This document shows positions 1 to 7,748 of a DNA stretch of 64,000 bases, piece after piece (within the stretch, counting starts at the first letter, position 1; the number at the start of each line of letters is the position of its first letter). The DNA comes from Candidatus Heimdallarchaeota archaeon (GTDB lineage Archaea > Asgardarchaeota > Heimdallarchaeia > JABLTI01). Position numbers and translations under genes: made by a program. The notes beneath the pieces are model-generated. The model saw nothing but the letters and a program-made list of their open reading frames with translations, had not been told where the DNA came from and did no database searches. The stretch lies in contig JAGXNT010000024.1 of the NCBI GenBank assembly GCA_019894765.1, forward strand, positions 101,852-165,851. Reading direction: 5' to 3'.

Positions 1-714
1 TACATCTCTTTGTTGCTTTCTATCACTAAGCAAAAGAAAACCAACTAAAATTTCATCACTATAGATTGAATAAATCAATTGCTTTTCTTTTTGAATAACT
101 TTTTTTATTGAAGCATAGTATTCGGGATAACTGATCCTCTCAAAATATTCTAAGCCAGCTTTACCAGATACCGCTTCAATCTCTCCTAAAACAAATTGTC
201 TTAGTATTCCCATTAAGCTACTATCATTATAGTTATGCTTTCTGAGTTCTAATGAGTTTGTTTCGTTGGTTTGGATTTTATCTGCCATTATTGATAGATA
301 GGTTATTCCTTCTCCAACTCTTCTATAACCATGCTTTTCATAAAGTGAGATAGCAGGAGAATTATTGGCCATAACAACTAAAGCTAGAAAGCACTTTTTC
401 AATTCCGAAGCTCTTTCTCCTGAGAAAGTCATTAATGCTTTTCCAATACCTTGTTTTCTGAAAGTGGATTCGACAGCAATAGTGTAAATAAATAGTTGAT
501 CACCACGATTTGTACTTAAGGAAAGTATACCTGCAATTTCATTATCCTTAATGTAAAAGTAATTTTCAGCTTTAATTCTGAACCATATAAACATCAAAAA
601 CCTAATGAAAAAATTAGTTTGAGAAATTTGAGGATCGTGACTCATATTTCGAATCATAGATTTCTTGAACTTGGACCATTCATACCATCTAACTTTTCTA
701 ATCTCAGATTTCAT
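1..714 (-). CDS. GNAT-family N-acetyltransferase, 3' end outside the window
   Basis: The minus-strand reading frame is open from an ATG at 714 to the window edge, giving 238 codons without a stop, so the C-terminus is missing. Residues 86-93 read RKQGIGKA, the acetyl-CoA binding motif A of GNAT enzymes. Residues 118-130 hold the NSPAISLYEKHGY pattern typical of the end of the fold (motif B). The GNAT domain therefore lies at about residues 50-140. Roughly 95 further residues follow with no motif I recognise, possibly a second, divergent GNAT-like domain as in other double GNATs of this window. The substrate cannot be predicted. It is divergent from the gene at 791. Confidence 0.75.
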   Translation of the reverse strand, partial: MKSEIRKVRWYEWSKFKKSMIRNMSHDPQISQTNFFIRFLMFIWFRIKAENYFYIKDNEIAGILSLSTNRGDQLFIYTIAVESTFRKQGIGKALMTFSGERASELKKCFLALVVMANNSPAISLYEKHGYRRVGEGITYLSIMADKIQTNETNSLELRKHNYNDSSLMGILRQFVLGEIEAVSGKAGLEYFERISYPEYYASIKKVIQKEKQLIYSIYSDEILVGFLLLSDRKQQRDV

Positions 715-790
715 TTGTTTAACACTCTATCTCAGAAAGGAGAATCGAGTTAATAAACATTTAATTTTGATAGTTATTTTTAAAGTCTAG

Positions 791-1336
791 ATGGCTTTCC
801 TTAAAATATATAGCATTGCAAATAACTTAATATTTTGTAGTCTGTTTAAAATCAGATACAAACACAATTGTGGGAGAAAAATAGCTGAACAAAGTATAGA
901 ATATGCCACTGAAGAATTAGATAATCATAGAAAAGGAAACTACTTAGTAATGGTTCTATTACCAATGATTTATCTAAACATGATAAATCAACCAGTAAAA
1001 GAATATGCGAATTTTGTAGGAAACTTGCTAGCATTAACATGGGAGAGATTGAAGGAAAAACCACAAGCTGAACTAGGAAAATTAATAGCAATGGATTATG
1101 CGGCATCAGGAGCAGACGAAATAAAGTACAAACAAAACGATAATGGATTCACTATTAAATTAAAAAATTGGCCAAATCCAGGATATATGCAAGCAATGAT
1201 GACAACAAAAAAAGTTGTAGGAGATTTCCATAATGTTTGGGAACCAATAGCAAAAATCCTAGGATTAACCTTTGAATTGCAAACAACAGAAATAGAAGAC
1301 TTGCTCATTTTCAAGAAATGGCAAAAATCTCATTAA
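791..1336 (+). CDS. Protein of unknown function (181 aa)
   Basis: I do not recognise this protein. It is predicted soluble, with an N-terminal stretch of about 20 residues that may not be translated because later Met codons (for example around residue 54) could serve as starts. The C-terminal half is a mixed alpha/beta sequence with an NWPNPGY segment and a final DFHNVWEPIAKILGL helix. No cysteine cluster, nucleotide-binding loop or membrane span stands out. It lies alone between a divergent GNAT and tRNA-Trp. A TTTTGATAGTTA-like stretch about 20-30 nt upstream could hold a promoter. Confidence 0.55.
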   Translation: MAFLKIYSIANNLIFCSLFKIRYKHNCGRKIAEQSIEYATEELDNHRKGNYLVMVLLPMIYLNMINQPVKEYANFVGNLLALTWERLKEKPQAELGKLIAMDYAASGADEIKYKQNDNGFTIKLKNWPNPGYMQAMMTTKKVVGDFHNVWEPIAKILGLTFELQTTEIEDLLIFKKWQKSH

Positions 1337-1347
1337 AATCGAAAATG

Positions 1348-1355
1348 TTTTATAG
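1348..1355 (+). promoter_or_regulatory. TATA box of the tRNA-Trp gene
   Basis: TTTATAGG lies about 32-39 nt upstream of the mature tRNA 5' end, the expected distance for an archaeal TATA box with a short 5' leader. Confidence 0.4.
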
Positions 1356-1386
1356 GTTAATCAAGCAGAAAAAAGTACATTACCTC

Positions 1387-1527
1387 GGAGTGGTAGTGCA
1401 GCCAGGTAGCACGGCAGGCTCCAGAAAAAGGAAACAAAAATACTGACCGTTCGGAATGATGTAATTTTGGAGCGGTGCTCTCTTTAGAGAAACTTGCTGG
1501 TCGGGAGTTCAAATCTCCTCCACTCCA
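1387..1527 (+). tRNA. tRNA-Trp (CCA) with a ~67-nt intron in the anticodon loop
   Basis: The gene folds as a complete cloverleaf. The acceptor stem GGAGTGG (1387-1393) pairs with CCACTCC (1520-1526), with discriminator A at 1527. The D stem is GTGC/GCAC (1396-1399/1409-1412). The anticodon stem GCAGG (1414-1418) pairs with CTTGC (1493-1497). The T stem GGGAG/CTCCT encloses TTCAAAT. The anticodon is CCA at 1421-1423, so this is tRNA-Trp. About 67 nt (roughly 1425-1491) separate the 5' half, ending at position G37, from A38. That is the canonical archaeal intron site, processed by the tRNA splicing endonuclease at a bulge-helix-bulge. CCA is not encoded. A T-rich run follows at 1529 and could terminate transcription. 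The intron contains ATGATGT (1456-1462) and CTGA (1443-1446), which resemble C/D-box elements. Confidence 0.92.
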
Positions 1528-1538
1528 CTTTTTTTATT

Positions 1539-1964
1539 TTACTTTTTTGTTCTACTCTTTATCCCACATCTTTCTCTTAATTGTGCGAAATGCCCTATTG
1601 CATGGTAGAGGTTTTGCATAAGAGCTTCTTCTATAGTTGATTTTTCTCCCCATGGAAAAGTAAACTCATCAGCTAGTTGAGAATCATTAAGTGTTTTAAT
1701 TGCATTTATCATTCTATTAACTGCTCGTTCAAGATCAGCTGTGGGAATATTTGTTGGTGTAAATTTCAATGATTCTTTTAGAAACCAATTTCCCGCATCT
1801 TCGAAGATTGCTCTTAAGGTATGATAAAATGTCTCTTTTACTGTGAATTCCTTGGACTCTAATCTAAAATTCCAAGCTTTATTGCTTTCAATTTTCTCAA
1901 TGGTTTTATAACCAATTTTCTTGAAATAGTGCCATAGTTTGATATAAGTCGCTACTGAAGACAT
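1539..1964 (-). CDS. DinB/YfiT-like four-helix-bundle protein
   Basis: A small helical protein of about 141 residues. It fits the DinB/YfiT superfamily, whose members bind a divalent metal through three histidines and often act in thiol-dependent transfer or detoxification. One candidate His lies in the FYHTL segment near residue 48. The other two lie in HAIGHFAQLRE near the C-terminus, the usual H-x3-H arrangement of the last helix. I chose the ATG at 1964. A GTG three codons upstream (1973) is the alternative. The family call is from pattern only. It ends about 12 nt from the tRNA on the opposite strand. Confidence 0.7.
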   Translation of the reverse strand: MSSVATYIKLWHYFKKIGYKTIEKIESNKAWNFRLESKEFTVKETFYHTLRAIFEDAGNWFLKESLKFTPTNIPTADLERAVNRMINAIKTLNDSQLADEFTFPWGEKSTIEEALMQNLYHAIGHFAQLRERCGIKSRTKK

Positions 1965-2071
1965 TTTTCTCACGTGTGATACTATAGGGAATCATGATAT
2001 TACTTTTTTTGCCAAAAAACTTAATTTTTGTTAAGGAGAAATAACACCATTTCAGCTAGTGGTGTTAGTCA

Positions 2072-3535
2072 ATGGTTAACGATAGCAGCAACAACAGAGT
2101 AGAGAATTTTGGTAAAGCACCAAGCAGGATTGCTTCGCTAGATTTTACTCGTGGTTTGGCTATTTTTCTCATGACTTTCTTCCATGGGTTCAATCATGTT
2201 TTTGATCCTAGTTGGTTTACAGGCAATCCAAGTACTGTTTTCGATTACTATCATCCATTAGCAGTTGTACCAATTGGTTTCATGGTCTATCTTGGAACAT
2301 GGAATTCCTTTTTCTTACTGGTCTCTATTGCAGTCAATACTTTAGGTATGGTAAAAGGGGCACAAAAAGGTTCTAATTTGGAAAAAATTCTTTTGAGAAG
2401 ACTGATTACCGGAGCATTTCTATTTATTGCTGATTTTGTGATTGAAGCATTATTATATTATGGAATTCTTGGTTATGGCGTTAAGACAGGAGTTTGGAGT
2501 GGTTTTTCCAGTTTGTGGCAGCATTTCTTTGGTATAAGGACTCTCCAGATAATTGCTTGGTCAATAGTTATTACTTCAATTATTAACTACTTCTTGCTTC
2601 GTAAAAATGGTCACCAAAAGTACGTAAGAAATATGGTTATTTTTGGAGCTCTTGCTTTAGCAGTACTTTCATCAACACACTTTGTTCATAGAGCAGTTGA
2701 TAACATGGCTTGGGCTCTACCTCCGGGTTATACTGGAGAAGGTTGGCCAGATATTGGAGTAGCGGTACATAATGCCTCATTTAGAACATGGATATTTGTA
2801 CTAATAGCTGGGGGATTAGAACCCTTCTTCCCGTATTTGTGTACGGCATTTGTTGGAGTAATGATCGGGTTAACGATTTGTAGAACTAAACCTAACAAAC
2901 GTATGACACCTATTTTCGGTTCCACTGGTTTACTTATGATGATACTTGGTGTTCTTTTGGTAGCTCTTGGATATCCAATGGTATTTTATACTCGATCAGA
3001 TCTGTCGATCTTTTTACTTCAATTAGGTGGACAAATTGGACTGCTAATGCTCTTTTTCCGGAGAGTGGAGTTTAAAGGTCGAGGAACGGTTTTCGCTAAT
3101 AATTGGTTTTCAAGAGAAATGCGATTATGGTCTATGGCTTCGTTATCTATTTATGCATCAGAAGTTTATGATTTCGTTCCAGCATCTTTTATGAATATAA
3201 TAGCAGGGCAGTATGTTGGGCATAATTTCTTATTAAGAACTTTTAATCAACCAAACCAAATTGGTTATGCATTTTTATATGCCTTCTTTTCAATTTCTTG
3301 TTATATTGGGTTGATTCGATTATGGTCGAAGTTTAACTTCACCGGTTCTTTTGAGTGGCTCTTATTAAGAGTGCAAGGTGGTTTTCGAAAACCATCTCTC
3401 AATCGTCTTGATACTGATTTAATTCTAAATAAAACCGGCTGGATTATTTTTGTTGAACAAGCAAGTGATATTAAACATGTTTGGATACATAGAATTCAGC
3501 AGAAATTGAAGAAAACAGATGAAGAAATCCTATAA
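2072..3535 (+). CDS. HGSNAT/DUF1624-like membrane acyltransferase
   Basis: A polytopic membrane protein of 487 residues with about 9-11 hydrophobic spans. Near residues 20-45 it has the signature RIASLDFTRGLAIFLM followed by FFHGFNH. This is the first helix and conserved His region shared by heparan-alpha-glucosaminide N-acetyltransferase (HGSNAT) and DUF1624/DUF418-type proteins, which move acyl groups across the membrane onto sugars. The C-terminal ~80 residues are cytoplasmic and charged. Two paralogs occur in this window, at 17727-19146 (frameshifted) and 42749-44578. A possible Shine-Dalgarno GGAG lies at 2036-2039, rather far from this ATG. The acceptor is unknown; a cell-surface glycan or lipid is plausible. 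Confidence 0.8.
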   Translation: MVNDSSNNRVENFGKAPSRIASLDFTRGLAIFLMTFFHGFNHVFDPSWFTGNPSTVFDYYHPLAVVPIGFMVYLGTWNSFFLLVSIAVNTLGMVKGAQKGSNLEKILLRRLITGAFLFIADFVIEALLYYGILGYGVKTGVWSGFSSLWQHFFGIRTLQIIAWSIVITSIINYFLLRKNGHQKYVRNMVIFGALALAVLSSTHFVHRAVDNMAWALPPGYTGEGWPDIGVAVHNASFRTWIFVLIAGGLEPFFPYLCTAFVGVMIGLTICRTKPNKRMTPIFGSTGLLMMILGVLLVALGYPMVFYTRSDLSIFLLQLGGQIGLLMLFFRRVEFKGRGTVFANNWFSREMRLWSMASLSIYASEVYDFVPASFMNIIAGQYVGHNFLLRTFNQPNQIGYAFLYAFFSISCYIGLIRLWSKFNFTGSFEWLLLRVQGGFRKPSLNRLDTDLILNKTGWIIFVEQASDIKHVWIHRIQQKLKKTDEEIL

Positions 3536-3590
3536 TGAATGCAATGATACGTGAAGAATAAAACAATCAAAATGCAGATGAGAAATTGGG

Positions 3591-3649
3591 GCAATCCAAT
3601 TACCGAATTGTTTTCATGCCTCTTGACCCCAACGAGATAATTGGATTGC
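3591..3649. repeat. Perfect 12-bp inverted repeat with a 35-nt spacer
   Basis: GCAATCCAATTA (3591-3602) is the exact reverse complement of TAATTGGATTGC (3638-3649). A GGTTTTTG run follows on the plus strand. It could be a long-loop terminator for the acyltransferase upstream, or a protein-binding site. It overlaps the 3' end of the minus-strand ORF at 3600-3968. Confidence 0.35.
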
Positions 3650-3968
3650 GGTTTTTGTCTAGAATGAAACCTCCGTGTGCATTCCTCTTCATTGATAGTC
3701 GAAGAAGAGTAGAGTCCGTATTTATAGCCTTCCTCCTGCGACAGAGTTCATCGGAGTTAATGTTTAACTCATTCTTTTCCTGCAGAGACTTTCTCGCAGT
3801 ACAAATTACCTCTAACATTCGAGTATTTAATTTTTGTCCCGCCACTAAAAAATGAGTTGTATTTTTGTATAGTGTCGAGACTGAATTTTCAGATCTTTCG
3901 AACAGATTTCCATTTTCGAAGTTATAAAATGCTGACATTAAACTATTAAGCATTTTTTTGTTTTTCAT
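3600..3968 (-). CDS. Small basic protein of unknown function (122 aa)
   Basis: I do not recognise this ORF. It is basic, with no membrane span and no repeated motif. The central part is a likely helix (KLNTRMLEVICTARKSLQEKN) followed by an Arg-rich CRRRKA segment. It is kept as a probable gene because its ATG at 3968 lies about 25-38 nt downstream of a good TATA element on its own strand (TTATATAA within 3993-4007), the geometry expected of a leaderless archaeal gene. The competing 89-codon plus-strand frame over the same DNA lacks such a promoter. It is divergent from the bZIP-like gene at 4085. It may not be real. Confidence 0.4.
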   Translation of the reverse strand: MKNKKMLNSLMSAFYNFENGNLFERSENSVSTLYKNTTHFLVAGQKLNTRMLEVICTARKSLQEKNELNINSDELCRRRKAINTDSTLLRLSMKRNAHGGFILDKNRNPIISLGSRGMKTIR

Positions 3969-3992
3969 TTAGTAACTTTTAAAGAAGATAGG

Positions 3993-4049
3993 AAATTATA
4001 TAATAAACCAACAAAATTAATCAGTCGAGAAACGAAACTTTAAATATTT
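3993..4049. promoter_or_regulatory. Divergent promoter pair with two TATA boxes
   Basis: A TATA-like TTATATAA element (within 3993-4007) faces the minus-strand ORF starting at 3968. A second, CTTTAAATATTT (4038-4049), faces the gene starting at 4085, about 36-47 nt away. The two boxes are about 40 nt apart, so a single bound regulator could affect both. Confidence 0.4.
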
Positions 4050-4084
4050 GTCCCGAGTCTTAAATAACTGTAGGTGTAGTAAAG

Positions 4085-4675
4085 ATGTCCGAAGAGAAGA
4101 AAAAACGAGGTCGACCGAGAGTATACGATACAAATGCGGCGAGAAAGAAAGCGTATCGAGAAAGGAAAAAAGCCGAAAGAAAAGAACTAGAAGTAGAAAT
4201 TGACAAGCTTCAAAAAGACCTTGAGTTTATTCGAAAAGAAATTGAGCAAAAAGATCTTACTGCTAATCCATTTTTGCATTTAACTTATAAGGATTTAAGA
4301 AGTGCTAGTTTGGAGCAACTAAAAGAATATTCTAGTGATTTGATAGCTATAATAGGAGGGCAATATTCACTTTTAAGTCCATTACAGGTTATCGTAAAAG
4401 ACATCATAAATCAATATTCTGTGAAAAAAATAGAGGATTGGAGCGCATTTAATCCCGACCAAAAAGTCGCTATTGATGTTAGCGGGAAAATACTTGATTT
4501 CTATTCCATTGTCCAGAATTTGACTCTATTGAATTTAATAGACTTGGAACTGAAGAATAAAGGACAAGACAAGAAAATAGACATTGAACTTGAAGAAATC
4601 GAAAAACAAATATTCGATTTAGAAGAAGAATTTGCAGAAAAAAGGAAAGTCAAGCTTTACGAGAAAACAGATTAG
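4085..4675 (+). CDS. bZIP-patterned coiled-coil protein with AT-hook-like start
   Basis: A 196-residue charged protein. RGRPR at residues 8-12 is an AT-hook-like core for minor-groove binding. It is followed by a very basic helix (residues 17-33). A strict 4-3 heptad pattern follows, with hydrophobic residues at L35, I39, L42, L46, I49 and I53. The spacing N17-x7-R25-x9-L35-x6-L42-x6-I49 matches the eukaryotic bZIP rule N-x7-R/K-x9-L-x6-L-x6-L, although the two alanines sit closer to the Asn than in classical bZIPs. The middle is a helical domain of unknown fold (about 60-150), and the C-terminus is another acidic/basic coiled coil. Bacterial and phage proteins with similar RGRP...YRERKK starts exist, so DNA binding is likely but homology to bZIP is unproven. 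Confidence 0.82.
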   Translation: MSEEKKKRGRPRVYDTNAARKKAYRERKKAERKELEVEIDKLQKDLEFIRKEIEQKDLTANPFLHLTYKDLRSASLEQLKEYSSDLIAIIGGQYSLLSPLQVIVKDIINQYSVKKIEDWSAFNPDQKVAIDVSGKILDFYSIVQNLTLLNLIDLELKNKGQDKKIDIELEEIEKQIFDLEEEFAEKRKVKLYEKTD

Positions 4676-4797
4676 TTTATGCAATATTCTTCTTTCATTC
4701 TCTTTCAGATTCTAAATAGCATAGTATTTTTATGAGTATGTTTTCTATAATAAGATTGATATTTTAGTATTAATTAATGGGTTTGATTAAATTGATA

Positions 4798-5628
4798 ATG
4801 AAGAATGAAACTGCTATAATCACTGGTTCAACTAGTGGCATTGGTCTAAATATTGCGGAGAAATTTCTAGAAGCAGGTTGTAAAGTAACTATAAGCTCTA
4901 GTAGCGAAGAGAAGGTGAAGAAAACTCTTGCTGAATTATCGAAAAAGTACAAGGATTCCGTCATTGGTTTGGCTTGTGATGTGAACGATCCAAAAGCTTT
5001 GAAGAAACTCGTGGATAAAACAATAGAGAAATTTGGTTCAGTTCGTATTCTTATTGCTAATGCTGGGACAAATAGGACTTATGGTCCATTTAGTAATTTG
5101 ACAGCAGACATGGTTAGTAAAGATGCTATTACAGTTATCGGAACCAATTTAATTGGGACTCTCAATTCAATTGCAGCGGTTATGCCACAAATGATTAAAC
5201 AAAAATACGGTAGAATTATCACATTATCCGGTGCTGGTGCAGAAAGACCAATGGAAAATATGACCATTTATACAGCTTCCAAAGGTGGAATCGTAGCATT
5301 CTCCAAAAGCCTAGCTTTAGAATTGTCTCAGAGAGAAGAAGATATAAAGATCAATATTTTTGCTCCTGGAATGATTAAGACTAATCTTGCTTCCAATGCT
5401 GATCTTGTCCCTAACTGGGGAGAGGACAGAGATTTTGAAGGCAATTTAGAACTTGTTCATGAATGCCTTGGGACAGACATTGATGATAGTTGTGATAAAG
5501 TAATTCCATATGCATTACCTGATCTCAAAGATAACGGGAAAGTCTTTCGAGGATTCAAAATTATGAAGATGATTACCGGTGGAATGAAATATCAAAGAAT
5601 TTTAAAAAGAACAAAAAAAAGTGATTAA
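4798..5628 (+). CDS. Short-chain dehydrogenase/reductase (SDR)
   Basis: An NAD(P)-dependent oxidoreductase with a Rossmann fold. From the ATG at 4798 the dinucleotide-binding motif TGSTSGIG is at residues 9-16. NAG occurs in LIANAGTNR, the catalytic Tyr-Lys pair is in YTASKGG, and the following FAPGMIKTNL matches the SDR post-catalytic strand. An upstream in-frame ATG at 4777 would add seven residues before the first strand and is less likely. The C-terminal ~80 residues extend past the core and may form the substrate lid. The substrate is unknown. The 3' end overlaps the converging gene by 4 nt. Confidence 0.9.
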   Translation: MKNETAIITGSTSGIGLNIAEKFLEAGCKVTISSSSEEKVKKTLAELSKKYKDSVIGLACDVNDPKALKKLVDKTIEKFGSVRILIANAGTNRTYGPFSNLTADMVSKDAITVIGTNLIGTLNSIAAVMPQMIKQKYGRIITLSGAGAERPMENMTIYTASKGGIVAFSKSLALELSQREEDIKINIFAPGMIKTNLASNADLVPNWGEDRDFEGNLELVHECLGTDIDDSCDKVIPYALPDLKDNGKVFRGFKIMKMITGGMKYQRILKRTKKSD

Positions 5629-5996
5629 AATTCAATTTGATATTTACTGAATCTAGCAAGCCAACCTTCTTTGGTTGGTAATTCTTTGTAAAGTGCTTTA
5701 CTAAGAGAGACAACACTTTCCCCATCGACAAGTACTTCTATGTCTTTTTTAGTAGAGTAATTCTCCATTAAAGCAAGTAAGAAATCATGGATTGCAGTAT
5801 CAACCCCAGCAACAAGACACTTGCGAACAAATTCCTTCTCTTCAGGAGAGAAATGCATTAGACTATCTTGTAGTCTTTGCAATTTCTGGGCTTTGTAAAC
5901 TCCAGCTAATAATTTATCATAGAAATCAATAGCATTATCTCTAAGATTTGCAATTAAAAATTGACCGAATTTATCTAAAGTTTCAGCTGAATCCAT
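5625..5996 (-). CDS. Small helical protein of unknown function (~123 aa)
   Basis: A soluble, mostly helical protein that I cannot assign. It contains SPEEKEFVRKCLVAG and AIHDFLLALMENY helices, then a short beta segment VLVDGESVVSL and a C-terminal tail with GWLARFSKY. I chose the ATG at 5996; a start three codons upstream (6005) is possible. It converges with the SDR gene, overlapping its stop by 4 nt. Confidence 0.75.
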   Translation of the reverse strand: MDSAETLDKFGQFLIANLRDNAIDFYDKLLAGVYKAQKLQRLQDSLMHFSPEEKEFVRKCLVAGVDTAIHDFLLALMENYSTKKDIEVLVDGESVVSLSKALYKELPTKEGWLARFSKYQIEF

Positions 5997-6234
5997 TGTT
6001 CTCAAGAAAAGATATTCTTATTTTGCTTTTAACCTCTATTATAATCCAAATAATACACACATTATCTTCATGTATGACTGTAAAAAATCGAATTTCTTAA
6101 AAATAAGTATCTCACCAGAGAGATTAGGAGAAAATTAAATAAGTCTCGGAGTGAAACTCCTAATATTCCACTAATATTTCCAACTATTACATTTATTCTA
6201 GCAATATAAGACAAATTGAAACAGGTAATAGAAA

Positions 6235-7122
6235 ATGGCTAAAAAAACAAAAAAGAAATTAGTTCTTATTGCTGATTCGGCTTGTGATCTTCCAGTAGAG
6301 ATTATAGAACAATATGGTATTGTGATTCTTCCAATCTCAATTTACTTCCCGGAGGAAACAAGAACTCAATATGTTGATATCACTACTGAAGAGTTTTTCA
6401 AGAAGCTTGAGGAGGAAGATGAGCTCCCAACAACTGGAGTTCCTTCACCAAGAGTGTATAAACAAACTTTCGATAAAGCTCTAGAGATAAGTGATGAAGG
6501 TATTATGCTTGATCTCTCTGGTGATTTGAGCGGTATTTATAACTATGGTGTAGTTTACTCAAAGCAATTTGCGGAAAATAAAATCACTGTTGTTGATAGT
6601 AGGACTGCAACCTTACCATTCGGATTATTGGTTTTAAAGACAGCAAGAATGATTGAGGAAGGATTGACAAAAGAAGAAATTCTGAAGAAATTAAAGAAGA
6701 TCATTCCTAAAGTACAGCTAACTGCTTTTCTTGGTACACTGAAATACTTGAAGAGATCAGGAAGAATATCGAGTGTAAAGCATATACTTGGTAATTTGAT
6801 GCAGTTTAAACCACTAATTACTATTAGGAATGGAGTAATTGATTCTCCTTCACGCGTTCGAGGTGATTCAGCATCGATGGAATATCTGAAAAACCTTGGA
6901 GAGAAATTAACAGAATCATTACCCAAAAATGAGACAATTGTTGTTCTTCACTCTCAGAATTTTGAAAAAGCAGAAGAGCTGGTTCAGCACATAGAAAACT
7001 CCACAAAAAAGAAATTTGAGGTTCTTACTTGGGAAATCGGTCCTGCAATTGGTGTTCATGTTGGTCCTGGTGCACTTGGTTTGACTTGGGTTGGTAAACC
7101 ATTTGAAGAGTTACTAAAATAG
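6235..7122 (+). CDS. DegV family fatty-acid-binding protein
   Basis: A 295-residue DegV protein. The family binds a long-chain fatty acid between two domains; in bacteria FakB members present it to the kinase FakA. The N-terminal domain has the diagnostic ADSACDLP and a DELPTTGVPSP loop whose Thr-Ser residues contact the carboxylate. A GPAIGVHVGPGALG segment closes the C-terminal domain, as in the family. Length is normal. No kinase partner (DAK2/FakA) is nearby. A second DegV paralog is at 16019-16942. Upstream, at about 6122-6165, an ATTAGGAG/CTCCTAAT inverted repeat of unknown meaning lies in the 5' region. Confidence 0.92.
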   Translation: MAKKTKKKLVLIADSACDLPVEIIEQYGIVILPISIYFPEETRTQYVDITTEEFFKKLEEEDELPTTGVPSPRVYKQTFDKALEISDEGIMLDLSGDLSGIYNYGVVYSKQFAENKITVVDSRTATLPFGLLVLKTARMIEEGLTKEEILKKLKKIIPKVQLTAFLGTLKYLKRSGRISSVKHILGNLMQFKPLITIRNGVIDSPSRVRGDSASMEYLKNLGEKLTESLPKNETIVVLHSQNFEKAEELVQHIENSTKKKFEVLTWEIGPAIGVHVGPGALGLTWVGKPFEELLK

Positions 7123-7141
7123 AAAAAAGGATAGATGTTAA

Positions 7142-7682
7142 CTAATTGCCAGTGAGCTCATCTATCTTATTCAATCTTCCACCAATGCGACCGGTTATAG
7201 TATCAAGGATTAATGCTGCACCGCCAATGATGGCACCAAAGAGTAAGCTAAGTTTTGGAAGGTAATTGTGAATTACTTGTTGATATCGTATGCATTGAAA
7301 ACTGCTGTTATTTTATCAGTAAGTAATTGTCCCAAACTTGATGTACTTTCAATGCTAAGGAAATCCAGTAAAGATGCTATTGTTGAACTAATACTAAGTG
7401 AAGCATCCCACCAAGCTTGAACTTTTGCTTGAAGAACGAAATAGAGAACAAAACAATACCAACAAAAACAATTAAACCAGTAAATCCGCCAGCCAACATT
7501 CCAGGGAATTTATCCTGAGCAATGAATCCTGCAACGAATCCTCCAATAGCACAACCAAGAACTGCAAGGATAAGAGCTAACCACCAGGATACTTGGAGAC
7601 CACCGTAGATTAATCCAATTGCGGCCCCAGCACTAACTAAGCTACCAATTATACCGCCAATTATTATTCTTATTAACGACAT
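7142..7682 (-). pseudogene. Membrane protein gene with two apparent frameshifts
   Basis: From the ATG at 7682 (GTG at 7691 possible) the first frame encodes about four hydrophobic, Gly-rich segments and would stop at 7377. A second frame takes over near 7435-7470 and reads VLQAKVQAWWDASLSI and onward to a stop near 7278. A third frame takes over near 7270-7290 and reads HNYLPKLSLLFGAIIGG through to DELTGN and a TAG at 7142. Joined, they give one continuous protein of about 180 residues: membrane part, soluble amphipathic part, final membrane helix. No homopolymer marks the junctions. It could be a decaying gene or an assembly error. It follows the alpha/beta hydrolase gene on the same strand. 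Confidence 0.65.
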
Positions 7683-7748
7683 AGTAAGCACAAAAGTAGT
7701 TATTGCATTGGAATTAATAAATTTTAACTAGAAAAAGTACACGTGCAT

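Noticed and set aside
852..1314. Minus-strand frames opposite the 791-1336 gene
   Set aside because: Low-complexity hydrophobic shadows of the sense gene with no promoter or homology.
1425..1491. A complete C/D-box guide RNA inside the tRNA-Trp intron
   Set aside because: Only one box C-like and one box D-like element are seen, in reversed order; flanking C and D boxes are missing, so it is listed only as a finding.
3586..3855. An 89-codon plus-strand ORF opposite the 3600-3968 frame
   Set aside because: Cys/Phe-rich sequence without promoter; the minus-strand frame has a well-placed TATA box.
6122..6165. ATTAGGAG/CTCCTAAT inverted repeat upstream of the first DegV gene, with an inner GGAGT-ACTCC stem
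   Set aside because: Could be a small RNA fold, but there is no ligand-riboswitch signature or conservation visible; too weak to call.
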